This document shows positions 18,449 to 28,600 of a stretch of 64,000 nt of DNA, piece by piece. The notes under the pieces are model-generated. The model saw nothing but the letters and a program-made list of their open reading frames with translations. It was not told where the DNA came from and did no database searches. The translations under genes were made by a program, and so were the position numbers. The number at the start of each line of letters is the position of its first letter. Positions within the stretch are counted from its first letter, which is position 1. The DNA comes from Marivirga tractuosa DSM 4126 (lineage in GTDB: Bacteria; Bacteroidota; Bacteroidia; Cytophagales; Cyclobacteriaceae), in contig NC_014759.1 of the NCBI RefSeq assembly GCF_000183425.1, forward strand, positions 1,054,001-1,118,000, read 5' to 3'.

Positions 18449-18473
18449 TCGATTAATTTAACTTTTTAATCGA
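18449..18473. promoter_or_regulatory. Candidate operator between divergent genes
   Basis: tcgattaa-N9-ttaatcga is a perfect 8-bp inverted repeat with a 9-base spacer (25 bp in all). It is centred in the 160-base region between the SiaC-like gene and the operon starting at 18523. Its position suits a dimeric regulator acting on both transcripts. AT-rich sequence makes chance repeats more likely. Confidence 0.4.
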
Positions 18474-18522
18474 TTATTAATGTTTTGTTGTTTAAACAAA
18501 TATTTAAGTTTAGATTTAATTT

Positions 18523-21060
18523 ATGAATGCGAAACATCACATTGACAACAACTTATACAAAAGTAAACTTAGCAACACGTTTAGTTTACAGTATTTCTTA
18601 AATACGATAAGTATTTTGTGTCTTACATCTATATTTTTATTTGGAACATACAAAATTTTCAATGCAGATGCAGCCTACCTAGGAGGAATTTTAGTTTTAG
18701 TGATTTTAAGCTTGTTTAGAAATAAAGTTAAAAGCAAACCCTATTCATACATCAGACCAAAAGTAAGTCAATTTCTATTTTCAAACCTTTTTAATTTATT
18801 TAATGTAATATTTAGTGCTTTATGCCTAATTATCATTTATATCAATGTTCAAGGTAGTAGCTTGGTTTTTGAATTTAGTAGCCTAGGTTCGGTAATTTTC
18901 ATGATGGGTTTACCAGTTGGTTTTTTCTTTTGGATTTCTTTTACAAGAACAGATGAAAAAGCAAAATTAGGCATCGTAAATAGTAAAAGACATGAAACAT
19001 TTAAATCCTATGAAATATATTTCATTATTATTACGATTGCTTGTTTTGGAATTTTATATGATTTTTTACCGCAAACGATCAATTACCTTCTCTTTTTGCC
19101 CATTCTTCTATTAGTGATAATATCAATACTAAATTTCCTTTTTCACAATGCCCAGCATAAGCTGCTACTGAAATTTATTGCTGCTATCGGCAAAAAGGAT
19201 TTAGAAAAAGATCAAGAGCATATCAGTTTATTAAATGTATATGAAAAAAAGCCTTACAAATTATCTAAGTTATTGAAAGAGAACTTCCTTACTGCTCCTT
19301 TAAATGAACAGTATTATGTTTTATATACTTTAAAAAGAATATCTGCAATAGATGAAATTGAAAACATTGAACTACTAATTGAAAAAACCGACTCTTCAAA
19401 TGAAATACATTCAGTTCTGACAGATATTAGTAAATACCTTAAAAGTATTAAAGACCAAATTGACGAAATTAAAAATCCATACGAATACATTGAGCAATCC
19501 AATGACTTAGCAGTTATCAAAGGCCTAATAAGAAAACAAATAATTACCCCTGACCGAAACTTCATTATCAAATTACTAAATGACAATAGATTATCTGTAA
19601 AAAAACCTGCCTGCATAGTAGCTGGTTATCAGGATGACATTAATATCATTTCAATACTAATAGAACATCTTGAAAAGCCAGAGTTAAGTTTATGGGCACA
19701 ATTAGCATTGGAAAATATCGGTGAAAAAAGCATTAAATATATTGAAATCGAATTTTCAAAAAGAAAAGAAAATTTGCTTTTTGTAGAATCCTGCTTTGCT
19801 CTTTTATGCAAAATCAATGCTGAAGTTGCTCATCAAATATTATTTAACTCTTTAAATGAAACCAATAGTAATATCCGCAAAATTGCTGCAAAGAAAATCA
19901 TCATAAATAATGTTAAGGTAACTGAAAAACACAGAACCTATTTTGCAAAACTATTTGACGACCTTATTATCACCTTATTGAGTAATGATTATCTCATACA
20001 ACAAATGGAATTGAGAAATGAGAGCTTCAAAATGTTAAAGAAAGCAATTGAAAATGAAAATAAAGAAGCACTATATATCATTATCAATATCCTAAAGCTG
20101 TACTACAGTGCTGCGGCAATTGATGAAATTTTTGCGAACTACAGTAATAGAAATACAGAAAGTCATGCTATAGCCAATTGCTTAATTGACTTAGTGATAA
20201 TTGATAATTTATCCGTTCATAATAAGATTAAAATATTATTCTCTCCTAAGGAAAAAGCATTGTTGGAATTTCTACAAGAAGAATTTCCTGAAACCACTTT
20301 ACAACCTAATTTTGAATCAGAGGAACAACTTATTTGGGGAATTCTAAACAAAGAGTACGATCAAATAAACAGTTGGACAAGAGCCTGTACAATAAATATA
20401 TTGCAATATGCTTTCAAAGAAGACATCCCCTTTGAACTTGCATCTGAGTTTTTGAATGAGAATAAATTATTGAAAGAAACGGCTGCAGTTAATATTTATA
20501 AAAACTTACCTGAATTTTATACAATTTTCCTAAAAAGACTACCTGCTAATGAAGCGACAAAAATAGATTATATAATAAGATCTAATTTTGATGTTGTACA
20601 ACAAAAACAGATTTATCATGACAATTTACTTTTGTTTGATAAAATCGATTTCCTAATTTCAATTCCGTATCTAAATAAATTATCTGTAGCAGAACTATTA
20701 AATTTTCATGAATATTTTGAGGTAAGAGTATTAAAGGCTGGTGAACACCATATTTCATTGCAAAAAGAATTCAATTTGGGTTATTGGATAATACAGCACG
20801 GCAATGCTTCCTATTCAAAAGATGGAATTAACTATAACGAGTATAAAAAAAGAGATATCATTAAAGTGTCTGATCACGAAAGCCCAACTGAAAATGTATA
20901 CTTTAATTTAGAGGAAGATGTAAGGTTTTTAATTGTTGATGAAGTAATATTGCTTAATATTATTATAGGATATGAGAAGATTATCCAAAAATATTTAGAA
21001 GAATTGCCTAAAAAGAGTGAAATTATGAATGGAAAAACCCTTAATAAAGAAGCAGCTTGA
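18523..21060 (+). CDS. Six-TM membrane protein with HEAT-like repeats and cyclic-nucleotide-binding-like C-terminus
   Basis: 845 residues. Six membrane helices lie at about 22-46, 50-66, 85-110, 119-140, 165-185 and 188-208. They are followed by an alpha-helical repeat region of HEAT type (about 290-600; for example VKKPACIVAGYQDDINIISILIEHL). Residues about 700-845 look like a cyclic-nucleotide-binding fold: LNKLSVAELLNFHEYFEVRV, then LGYWIIQHGNASYS and FLIVDEVILL. The canonical phosphate-binding cassette is not obvious, so nucleotide binding is unsure. The architecture recalls HEAT/cNMP proteins fused to half transporter domains. First gene of the operon; its TGA overlaps the next gene's TTG start. 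Confidence 0.75.
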   Translation: MNAKHHIDNNLYKSKLSNTFSLQYFLNTISILCLTSIFLFGTYKIFNADAAYLGGILVLVILSLFRNKVKSKPYSYIRPKVSQFLFSNLFNLFNVIFSALCLIIIYINVQGSSLVFEFSSLGSVIFMMGLPVGFFFWISFTRTDEKAKLGIVNSKRHETFKSYEIYFIIITIACFGILYDFLPQTINYLLFLPILLLVIISILNFLFHNAQHKLLLKFIAAIGKKDLEKDQEHISLLNVYEKKPYKLSKLLKENFLTAPLNEQYYVLYTLKRISAIDEIENIELLIEKTDSSNEIHSVLTDISKYLKSIKDQIDEIKNPYEYIEQSNDLAVIKGLIRKQIITPDRNFIIKLLNDNRLSVKKPACIVAGYQDDINIISILIEHLEKPELSLWAQLALENIGEKSIKYIEIEFSKRKENLLFVESCFALLCKINAEVAHQILFNSLNETNSNIRKIAAKKIIINNVKVTEKHRTYFAKLFDDLIITLLSNDYLIQQMELRNESFKMLKKAIENENKEALYIIINILKLYYSAAAIDEIFANYSNRNTESHAIANCLIDLVIIDNLSVHNKIKILFSPKEKALLEFLQEEFPETTLQPNFESEEQLIWGILNKEYDQINSWTRACTINILQYAFKEDIPFELASEFLNENKLLKETAAVNIYKNLPEFYTIFLKRLPANEATKIDYIIRSNFDVVQQKQIYHDNLLLFDKIDFLISIPYLNKLSVAELLNFHEYFEVRVLKAGEHHISLQKEFNLGYWIIQHGNASYSKDGINYNEYKKRDIIKVSDHESPTENVYFNLEEDVRFLIVDEVILLNIIIGYEKIIQKYLEELPKKSEIMNGKTLNKEAA

Positions 21061-24000
21061 AAGTAACTAATAAACATATTGGCATACTAGTTTTTTTATT
21101 GCTTTCGGCAAATATTGCCTTTAGTCAAAACCAGCAATATGATTCATTCTCACCTAGTGATTTCTTTGGAGAAAAAGAATTTCTGTCTGCTAGCCAAGAT
21201 CAATTTTTAAACATATATTTTAAGACTAAGAGTGAAGTTTTGAAATTTGATGGTTCGGAATTTTCTCGAATTAAACTTCCTATTAAATATGAAGACCTGA
21301 ATAAGATATATGCTTTTAAGGATAAGCTTTTCTTTTCTGACAACAATAAAACCTACTTCCTTAATTTACTAAATGACAGTGTCAATGTGGTTTGGGACCA
21401 AGCTGCAATTCAGTTCCAACAAAATGAAGATCAACTATGGATCCTGTCTAAAACAGAATTAATAAAGCTAGGAACTAATTTAGACCTGCCAGAGGTAGTT
21501 TATTCAAATGAAAAAAATGAAGAGTTCTATAGTTTTCATATAGGCCAAATTAATACTGTTATAGGGCACAGCAATGGTTTAACTGTATTAGTCGAGGGAA
21601 GAAGTCCTGCAAGCATTGGCACATTCCTTTCAAATCCATCAAAGATTATTTCTGTTGATTCAAATACTTATATTCATAACGAAAATGCAGTCTTTAATTA
21701 TGCAAATGGAAGAATTACAAGGTTGTTTAAAAACGACATTGCCATTATAGATTTTTTTGTTGATGATTTTGGTAAAATATGGTCTGTAGATTCAGACGGT
21801 AAACTTTGGGTAGATAACGGAATTGATACCAAATCATTAGCTAGTATAATACCTAATGAAATTATAACAGTTAATAAGTTGTTTAATGACAAGGAAAACA
21901 ACCTCTGGATTCTAGGAAAGAATAAACTGTTGAAGATTGTTCAAAACAACCCTTTTTCAAGAATAGTACAAAAAGAAATAATAGACCTTTTTGTTGGCGA
22001 AAAAGGAACACTCTTAGCTAGTTCTAAAGAATTGACTTACTACAATATTTATAATAAAGAAATCACTTTTAAAATTCCCGAGCAAGAAATTCCAGTCAAC
22101 AATATTCAAGCGTTTGAATTAGATAATACTTGGATAATCTCCTTCAATAAGAATATTTATAGTTGGAAAACTGGTGATTCAGATCTATCCCTAATCCGAA
22201 AAAACAGTAATTTTATTCCCTTTACTTATTACACTAATGATTCTCTCATTGCTTACAATCAAAGAGGAGATATATTTTATGTAGATAAGAATGTATCTCC
22301 TGTTCAACAAATCAAAACATTGAATTCTGCCAAAAAACTTGATTTATCATTAGATAAAATCATCACAGTAAACAATCAAAATATTGTATCGACATTAAAC
22401 GTGGCAACTCAAAAAGTAAAGTCCATATCGTTACCAGATTCACTTTCAGTAACCAATCTAATATCAGCGAGTGAGGGACTTTGGTATTTTAATGAAAAGG
22501 AGATTTACTTTATAAGTGAATTAGGAGAAATTACACAGATGCCTATTTCCCAATATAATTTACTACAAGGCAAGGTAATTATTAAGATATTCGATGACCG
22601 TGATGGTAATTTGTGGATTTCTACTAAAAACCAATTACTAAGACTACCAATAACGTTTAATGAAGATAAAATAAGTAGCAGAAATCCTATTGCTTATAAT
22701 AAGAATGACTTTTTGCTTTCCACCTTTTTCTTAGATGTTAAAAAAGATCCTACAGGAACATTATGGTTTACTCATCCCAATGGCATTTCATTATTTAATC
22801 CACTCAAGGAAATACCAAATCTAGTAGCCCCTGGTATATCTGTTGAAAAAGCATATTCCTACACGCTAGATGAATTTAAAAACCCAGTAGATACAATTAA
22901 TTTATTAGATAATAAAGCCCGCATAGAAAAAGATGCAATTGTAGTGATTGAAGCAAGAGTAATCAATCATTTAAAAAATGACAAGGCACAAATATCATAC
23001 AGTAATATTATTAACAGCCAATCTGAAAGGAGTATAGCATCAGGAGAGAAAATAATTTTGACTGACTTTGAAGATGGCAGAAATGCTATAGAAATTAAAG
23101 CTGTAAACAGTGATGGTATAGAAAGTGTAAATAAAGAAATAGTAAACATGACGGTAATCCCTCCTATTTGGAAGAGGAATTGGTTTTATATCAGTGGTGG
23201 TCTTTCACTCTTATTATTGGGTTTTATCGGATACAAAACTGTTATCGGTCTTAAAAATAGTCGTGCAAAGGAGCTAGAAGAGGAATTGCAAAAAGGATTG
23301 GAGGATTTAGAAAAGAAATCCCATTTGCAAGTGCTAAAAGCTGAACGCTTAAAACAATTAAATGAACTAATTACTTCTCAAAAAGGAGAGCTAGAGAAAA
23401 AGAATACTCAAATAGAATCGCAGAAATATGAACTTTCACTAACAAATCAGCAGATTAAAAAACAAAAAGACTTACTAGAAGAAACCAGTAGCAAGTTAAA
23501 ATCAAGCATCAATTATGCGAAAAGAATACAAAATGCATTGATGAGCACCGAAGTAGAAATCAAAAAAGCTTTTCAAGAAAGCTTTGTTTACTTTTTACCT
23601 CGAGATGTGGTTAGTGGTGACTTCTTTTGGTTTAATAAAGCATATAATGACAAAAATGAGGAATTACATATTCTAGCTGCTGTAGATTGTACAGGTCATG
23701 GAGTTCCAGGAGCAATTGTAAGTGTGGTAGGGATGAACCTATTAAACAACATTACCAAGTTGAAGAAAATATATGATCCAGGTCAAATACTGACTGAAAT
23801 GAACCACGACATCATTGCTGATTTGAGGCAGGACGAGACCCAGGTAAATGATGGTATGGACATGACCATTGTCACTTACAACACTGAAACTAAACAACTC
23901 TATTTTGCTGGTGCTAAAAACCCTCTCATGTATGTGGAAGATGGGGAACTAATTAGAATTAAAGGTGACAAATATGCCATTGGAGGTCAACAAAGAGGGG

Positions 24001-24263
24001 CTGACCGATATTTCCAAACCCATCATTTAGATTTAACAGATAACAAAAAACGAAGTTTTTACCTTTTCTCAGATGGATATCAAGATCAATTCGGTGGAGA
24101 AAAGGGATTCAAATATCTAACTGGCAATTTCAAGAAATTATTAGTCAATATTCACGATAAAGAAGTATTGGAACAAAAGACGATATTGCACGAAGAAATT
24201 GAAGATTGGAAATCAGGCTATCATCAAACTGATGATATTTTAGTGATTGGATTTAAACTATGA
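21057..24263 (+). CDS. Periplasmic propeller sensor with cytoplasmic PP2C/SpoIIE phosphatase domain
   Basis: 1068 residues. A signal sequence (MKVTNKHIGILVFLLLSANI) supports the TTG start at 21057, which overlaps the upstream stop as TTGA. A periplasmic beta-propeller covers about 25-600 (LWILGKNKLL, LWISTKNQLL, LWFTHPNGIS), then a Y_Y_Y-like domain, one membrane helix (about 704-727), a coiled coil (735-825) and a PP2C phosphatase at about 840-1068. Metal-binding acids are visible in RDVVSGDFFWF (Asp850, Asp855), DCTGHGVPGA (Asp877), GMDMTIV and FSDGYQDQFGG. It would remove phosphate from a Ser/Thr regulator, perhaps the SiaC-like protein encoded divergently. The next gene overlaps by ATGA. 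Confidence 0.9.
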   Translation: MKVTNKHIGILVFLLLSANIAFSQNQQYDSFSPSDFFGEKEFLSASQDQFLNIYFKTKSEVLKFDGSEFSRIKLPIKYEDLNKIYAFKDKLFFSDNNKTYFLNLLNDSVNVVWDQAAIQFQQNEDQLWILSKTELIKLGTNLDLPEVVYSNEKNEEFYSFHIGQINTVIGHSNGLTVLVEGRSPASIGTFLSNPSKIISVDSNTYIHNENAVFNYANGRITRLFKNDIAIIDFFVDDFGKIWSVDSDGKLWVDNGIDTKSLASIIPNEIITVNKLFNDKENNLWILGKNKLLKIVQNNPFSRIVQKEIIDLFVGEKGTLLASSKELTYYNIYNKEITFKIPEQEIPVNNIQAFELDNTWIISFNKNIYSWKTGDSDLSLIRKNSNFIPFTYYTNDSLIAYNQRGDIFYVDKNVSPVQQIKTLNSAKKLDLSLDKIITVNNQNIVSTLNVATQKVKSISLPDSLSVTNLISASEGLWYFNEKEIYFISELGEITQMPISQYNLLQGKVIIKIFDDRDGNLWISTKNQLLRLPITFNEDKISSRNPIAYNKNDFLLSTFFLDVKKDPTGTLWFTHPNGISLFNPLKEIPNLVAPGISVEKAYSYTLDEFKNPVDTINLLDNKARIEKDAIVVIEARVINHLKNDKAQISYSNIINSQSERSIASGEKIILTDFEDGRNAIEIKAVNSDGIESVNKEIVNMTVIPPIWKRNWFYISGGLSLLLLGFIGYKTVIGLKNSRAKELEEELQKGLEDLEKKSHLQVLKAERLKQLNELITSQKGELEKKNTQIESQKYELSLTNQQIKKQKDLLEETSSKLKSSINYAKRIQNALMSTEVEIKKAFQESFVYFLPRDVVSGDFFWFNKAYNDKNEELHILAAVDCTGHGVPGAIVSVVGMNLLNNITKLKKIYDPGQILTEMNHDIIADLRQDETQVNDGMDMTIVTYNTETKQLYFAGAKNPLMYVEDGELIRIKGDKYAIGGQQRGADRYFQTHHLDLTDNKKRSFYLFSDGYQDQFGGEKGFKYLTGNFKKLLVNIHDKEVLEQKTILHEEIEDWKSGYHQTDDILVIGFKL

Positions 24264-25624
24264 GCAAAAAAAACTACCATATCATCATCAAATTTACGCC
24301 TAATGACAATATTTCGGCAGCCGATCAGCAGAAGGGCTGGGTGGACTATTTTGCTGATTTTTTAAAAGCGGGAATAAATTATCAATTGAAAAATAAAGTT
24401 GACATCACTTATAAAAGTGAACTAGACTTGATTACAAAAAATGATTTTGACAATGCCAATTTAATTTTCTATGTCCTCTCTCCTGCTATGGTATTTGCAT
24501 CAAATATTAATCAGGACTCAGCAGAGCTTGAACAAGCCTATAATTTTGACATCCCTTTGATAAACTCAAAAATAAAAAAAGTTTTCAAAGCACCAGTTAA
24601 TATTGCTGATCTACCCTTATCTTTATCAACGCCAACATATTATCGATTTTATGATCATGGCATACTGAATGAAGAAGACTATCAAACTTTTGAAGGTTGG
24701 AATAAATTCCAAGACAATGAAAATTATTGGAAAGTCTTTGCTGACGTCCTCTTAGACACTTTAAAAATATTAGGTGGACAAGAAACTCTTATTAAGAACA
24801 CTGTTTTTATTTCGGATAAAAATAAAAGTTATTACGAAGCAAGAAACACCATAAAAAGAGAATTGAAGGCTTATGAAACAGAAATATTTCCAGATGAAGA
24901 TTTTTCCATTGAAGCTAATTATATGGAAGACCCAGAACTGTTTTATTTGAAAAAATGTAACATGGCATTACATTTCCCTGATGAATTTATTGATTTAACA
25001 AATGAAGAAAAAAGGACAGCATTTAATAAATTACCATCTCTAAGAAGATTGATCTGGTTTAATCCAGCTGAAGGATTAAAACCCGAAAAGAAAGCGAAAT
25101 ATAATGAGTTGAAAGTACAACTTAAGCCCTATCAAAATATAGAAGCTGTTGAAACTACAATTGAAGAATTAAAAGACATTATTAAGGACAACCTTCATAA
25201 GATAAATCAATCAATTGAACTAAAGGAAGAATCCTTAAAGAAAATTATTTACATAATTTCTGATACTAGAATAGAAGGTGCAAGTATAAAGGAATTAAAT
25301 CAGGACAAATCAATTGAAGAAAATTTTGAATTAAAAATAATAGATTTTGTAGAAAATGTTACCGAATACAGACATTTGCATTATGAACTATTGCGAAATG
25401 CAGATTATTTCATTATTCTCTACTTCAAAAACAATCTACCATGGTTAAACTCAATGTCTTCTGAAATCAGAAAGGCTCCGGGTTTTAGAAATGATAAAGA
25501 CATACTGGGTAAGTATATTATCTATGGACAACAAGCAAAAATAGTTAGAGAAAATTTTGAAAGTTTTAATTTAGTTGAAAAAGAAAAGCCTGACCAAATA
25601 ATGGGGATTATTAAGAAACTATAG
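24260..25624 (+). CDS. Protein with three TIR-like domains, partner of the nSTAND1 ATPase
   Basis: 454 residues, no signal or membrane segment. Three alpha/beta units can be seen. The first is residues 1-165, with WVDYFADFLKAGI and DFDNANLIFYVLSPAMV. The second is 190-310, with TVFISDKNKSYYEARNTIKR, a CNMALHFPDEF strand and RRLIWFNPAEG. The third is 325-454, with KKIIYIISD, RHLHYELLRNADYFIILYF and LPWLNSMSSEIRKAPGF. Units two and three follow the pattern of TIR-like domains found beside nSTAND ATPases. I cannot confirm an NADase catalytic Glu. Translationally coupled to the phosphatase gene upstream (ATGA) and six bases before the STAND gene, its likely partner. Confidence 0.7.
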   Translation: MSKKNYHIIIKFTPNDNISAADQQKGWVDYFADFLKAGINYQLKNKVDITYKSELDLITKNDFDNANLIFYVLSPAMVFASNINQDSAELEQAYNFDIPLINSKIKKVFKAPVNIADLPLSLSTPTYYRFYDHGILNEEDYQTFEGWNKFQDNENYWKVFADVLLDTLKILGGQETLIKNTVFISDKNKSYYEARNTIKRELKAYETEIFPDEDFSIEANYMEDPELFYLKKCNMALHFPDEFIDLTNEEKRTAFNKLPSLRRLIWFNPAEGLKPEKKAKYNELKVQLKPYQNIEAVETTIEELKDIIKDNLHKINQSIELKEESLKKIIYIISDTRIEGASIKELNQDKSIEENFELKIIDFVENVTEYRHLHYELLRNADYFIILYFKNNLPWLNSMSSEIRKAPGFRNDKDILGKYIIYGQQAKIVRENFESFNLVEKEKPDQIMGIIKKL

Positions 25625-25630
25625 TATTAA

Positions 25631-28600
25631 GTGCAGCAAAAAGAAAATAATAGGGGAAACATTTTTAATCCATTTCCGGGCTTAAGGCCTTTCGGAATTG
25701 AGGAGAGCTATCTTTACTTTGGTCGTGAGGGTCAGAGTGATGAGGTATTGGCTATACTAGAAAAAAATAGATTTGTCAATATATTGGGCTCATCAGGTAC
25801 AGGAAAGTCTTCCTTGATGTTCTCTGGTGTAATCCCAACTCTTCATGGTGGCTTTATTTCCAAAGCTGGAAATGAATGGGAAATTATTACTGCCAAGCCC
25901 GGTCTGAATCCGATTAAGAATTTAGCTAGGGGATTTAAAAAACATATAGAAGAGCACAGCGCACCAGATTCTGTAGATTACTCCCAATCCTTAATAAACG
26001 AATACCTATTTGAGGCAGTTCTTAAAAAAAGTACTAAAGGATTAAGTGACTTATACCAATTAAACAAGCATCTGAAAGGCAAAAACTTATTGATTTATCT
26101 AGATCAGTTTGAAGAAATTTTCCGATTTAGAAAACTAGGAGAGACTAAGCACTTAAATGAATCATTAGCTTATGTGAATTTAATTCTGCAGGCTATTGAA
26201 CAAACAGAAGTTCCTATTTATATCGCATTATCCATGAGATCAGATTTCTTGGGTGATTGTGAGCAGTTCCCAGAATTGACCAATAAAATCAATGACAGTC
26301 ACTATCTGATTCCTCAAATGACTAGGGAACAGAAAAAGCTAGTCATAACCGGACCAGTTGCTGTGGGTGATGCTAAAATATCTAATAGGTTGGTTCAAAG
26401 ATTGCTCAATGATATGGGCGACAGGTATGATCAATTGCCTGTTTTACAACATGCCTTAATGCGGACTTGGAATTATTGGACAGAAAGTGGAGATAGTAAG
26501 GAGCAATTAGATTTTATTCACTATGAAGCCATTGGTGGAGTGAATGAAGCCTTATCAAGACATGCTGACGAAGCCTTCTATGAACTTGATGAAAATGAAA
26601 AACAAATTTGCGAAAAGATTTTCAAAACTATCACTGAAAAAAGAAGTGATAATGACGGGATTAGAAGACCTACCCCTTTAAAAGAGATTGCTCAAATAGT
26701 TGATGAGGAAGAATATATTTTAATCAAAATAATTGACAAATTTAGGATTGAGGGTCGTGCTCTTCTTACCCCAAGGGAAGATATAGAATTAAATAGTGAG
26801 TCTGTAATTGATATTAGTCATGAGGCTCTAATGAGGGTTTGGTATAGGTTGCGTAACTGGGTTCAAAACGAATCACAATCTGCTCAAATATATTTACGAT
26901 TATCAGAGGCTGCCACAAAATATCAACAGGGAAGTGGTGGTTTATGGCGTCCACCCGATTTGCAATTGGCAATAGAGTGGAGAAATAAATCAAAACCAAC
27001 ATTAAAGTGGGCACTGCAGTACGAAAATAATTTTGAGGCTGTAATCCTTTTCTTGAATAAAAGTGAAGAGTCTTATAAAAAAGAACTGGAGACAAAAGAG
27101 CTTTTGCAAAAAAGGAGACTGAAGCGTTCCAAAATCATAGCATCTGTTTTGGGTACAGCAGCTGTTCTGTCCATCATATTATTATTCTTTGCTTTTAACC
27201 AGAGTAATGTTGCAGAAAGACAAAGACAATTAGCAGAGCAGAATTCAATTGAAGCCAAAAGAAATGCAGAAAAAGCTAAGGAGAATGAATTAAAGGCACA
27301 GCGACAACAAATTGAAGCTAATAAATCAAGTATTAGAGCTAATAAGGAAAGAAACCGGGCAGAATACAATGTATATCTTGCAATGCAGGCAAGGAGAACT
27401 GAAGAAATTGCAAGAAAGCAGGCCAATGAACAAGCTCAAAGAGCTATAGAGCAAAGTCAAATTGCTCAAGAGAGACAAGAGCAATTAGCACTAGCCAACC
27501 AAGATTTACAACGTGAACAGAAAAACTCTACCCAGCTAAGTATGAGAGCTGTGGCTCAATCGCTAGCAGTAAAATCATTACAAATGGAGGATGATCAACT
27601 GCAAGGAATTTTAGCCTATTTAGGGTTTAAATTCAATATCAACAATGCTGGCTATGATAGTAATAATGACATCTACAATGGCTTATTTTATGCTGTCAAA
27701 AACTTTGATTCTGATTACTATAATGCTTTTAAAAGTACTTCTTCGGATGTTCGTTCATTACAATTTGTTCAAGACAAATATCTATACACAACGGGCACTT
27801 CAGGAAGAATAAATGCCTGGGAAGTAGAGGACATGGCGGCACAAAGAAGTATTGTGGTATTTGATCAAGAGGGAGTATTTATTAAAAAAATATTTGTAGA
27901 CGAAAACAATCAAAAACTTATTGCACTTACTGACGGCTCTGATTTTTATGTGATTGATATTTCAAAGAGAATAAGAACCGTGGAAAAACATAGCCTACCA
28001 GGAAGCTATGCATTTGATGTAGCATTCATGCAGGGTTCAACAGATTTTTATCTTTCCGCTTCTGATAATATCATATACCAGTTTAAAGACAACAAATTGT
28101 CTCCCTTTATTGATACAAATAGCAGAATATATGATATGGAGATCATTAATAAGGATTTGCTAGCTACAGGCAATAATGATGGTAAAATTGAAATATGGGA
28201 TACAAATGAAAAAAAGAGCAAGATTACTGTCAGGGAAGCTAATAATAAATATATACATTCATTAGCAGTGGGAAATGGCATATTGGCAGCTGGAGATAAT
28301 TCAGGTCAAGTAACTTTATTTTACCTTGATGACGAATTTAACACAGAAAACTCCATCTCCTTGAGGGGTAATGATGGTGAAATCATGACTGACATTACAT
28401 TCAATCATGCTGAGAACCAAATTATAGCAGCAAGTACTAAAGGAACAATTCGAATGTGGAACCTAAAAGATCCTGATGAATTCCCAATGATCATAAATGA
28501 ACCAGGATCTTGGGTAAATGCCATTGCCTTAATGGATAAAAATCACATTTTTGCTGGTTGTAAAGATCAAGTATTTAGGCTTTACCCTATTAAAAGCGAA

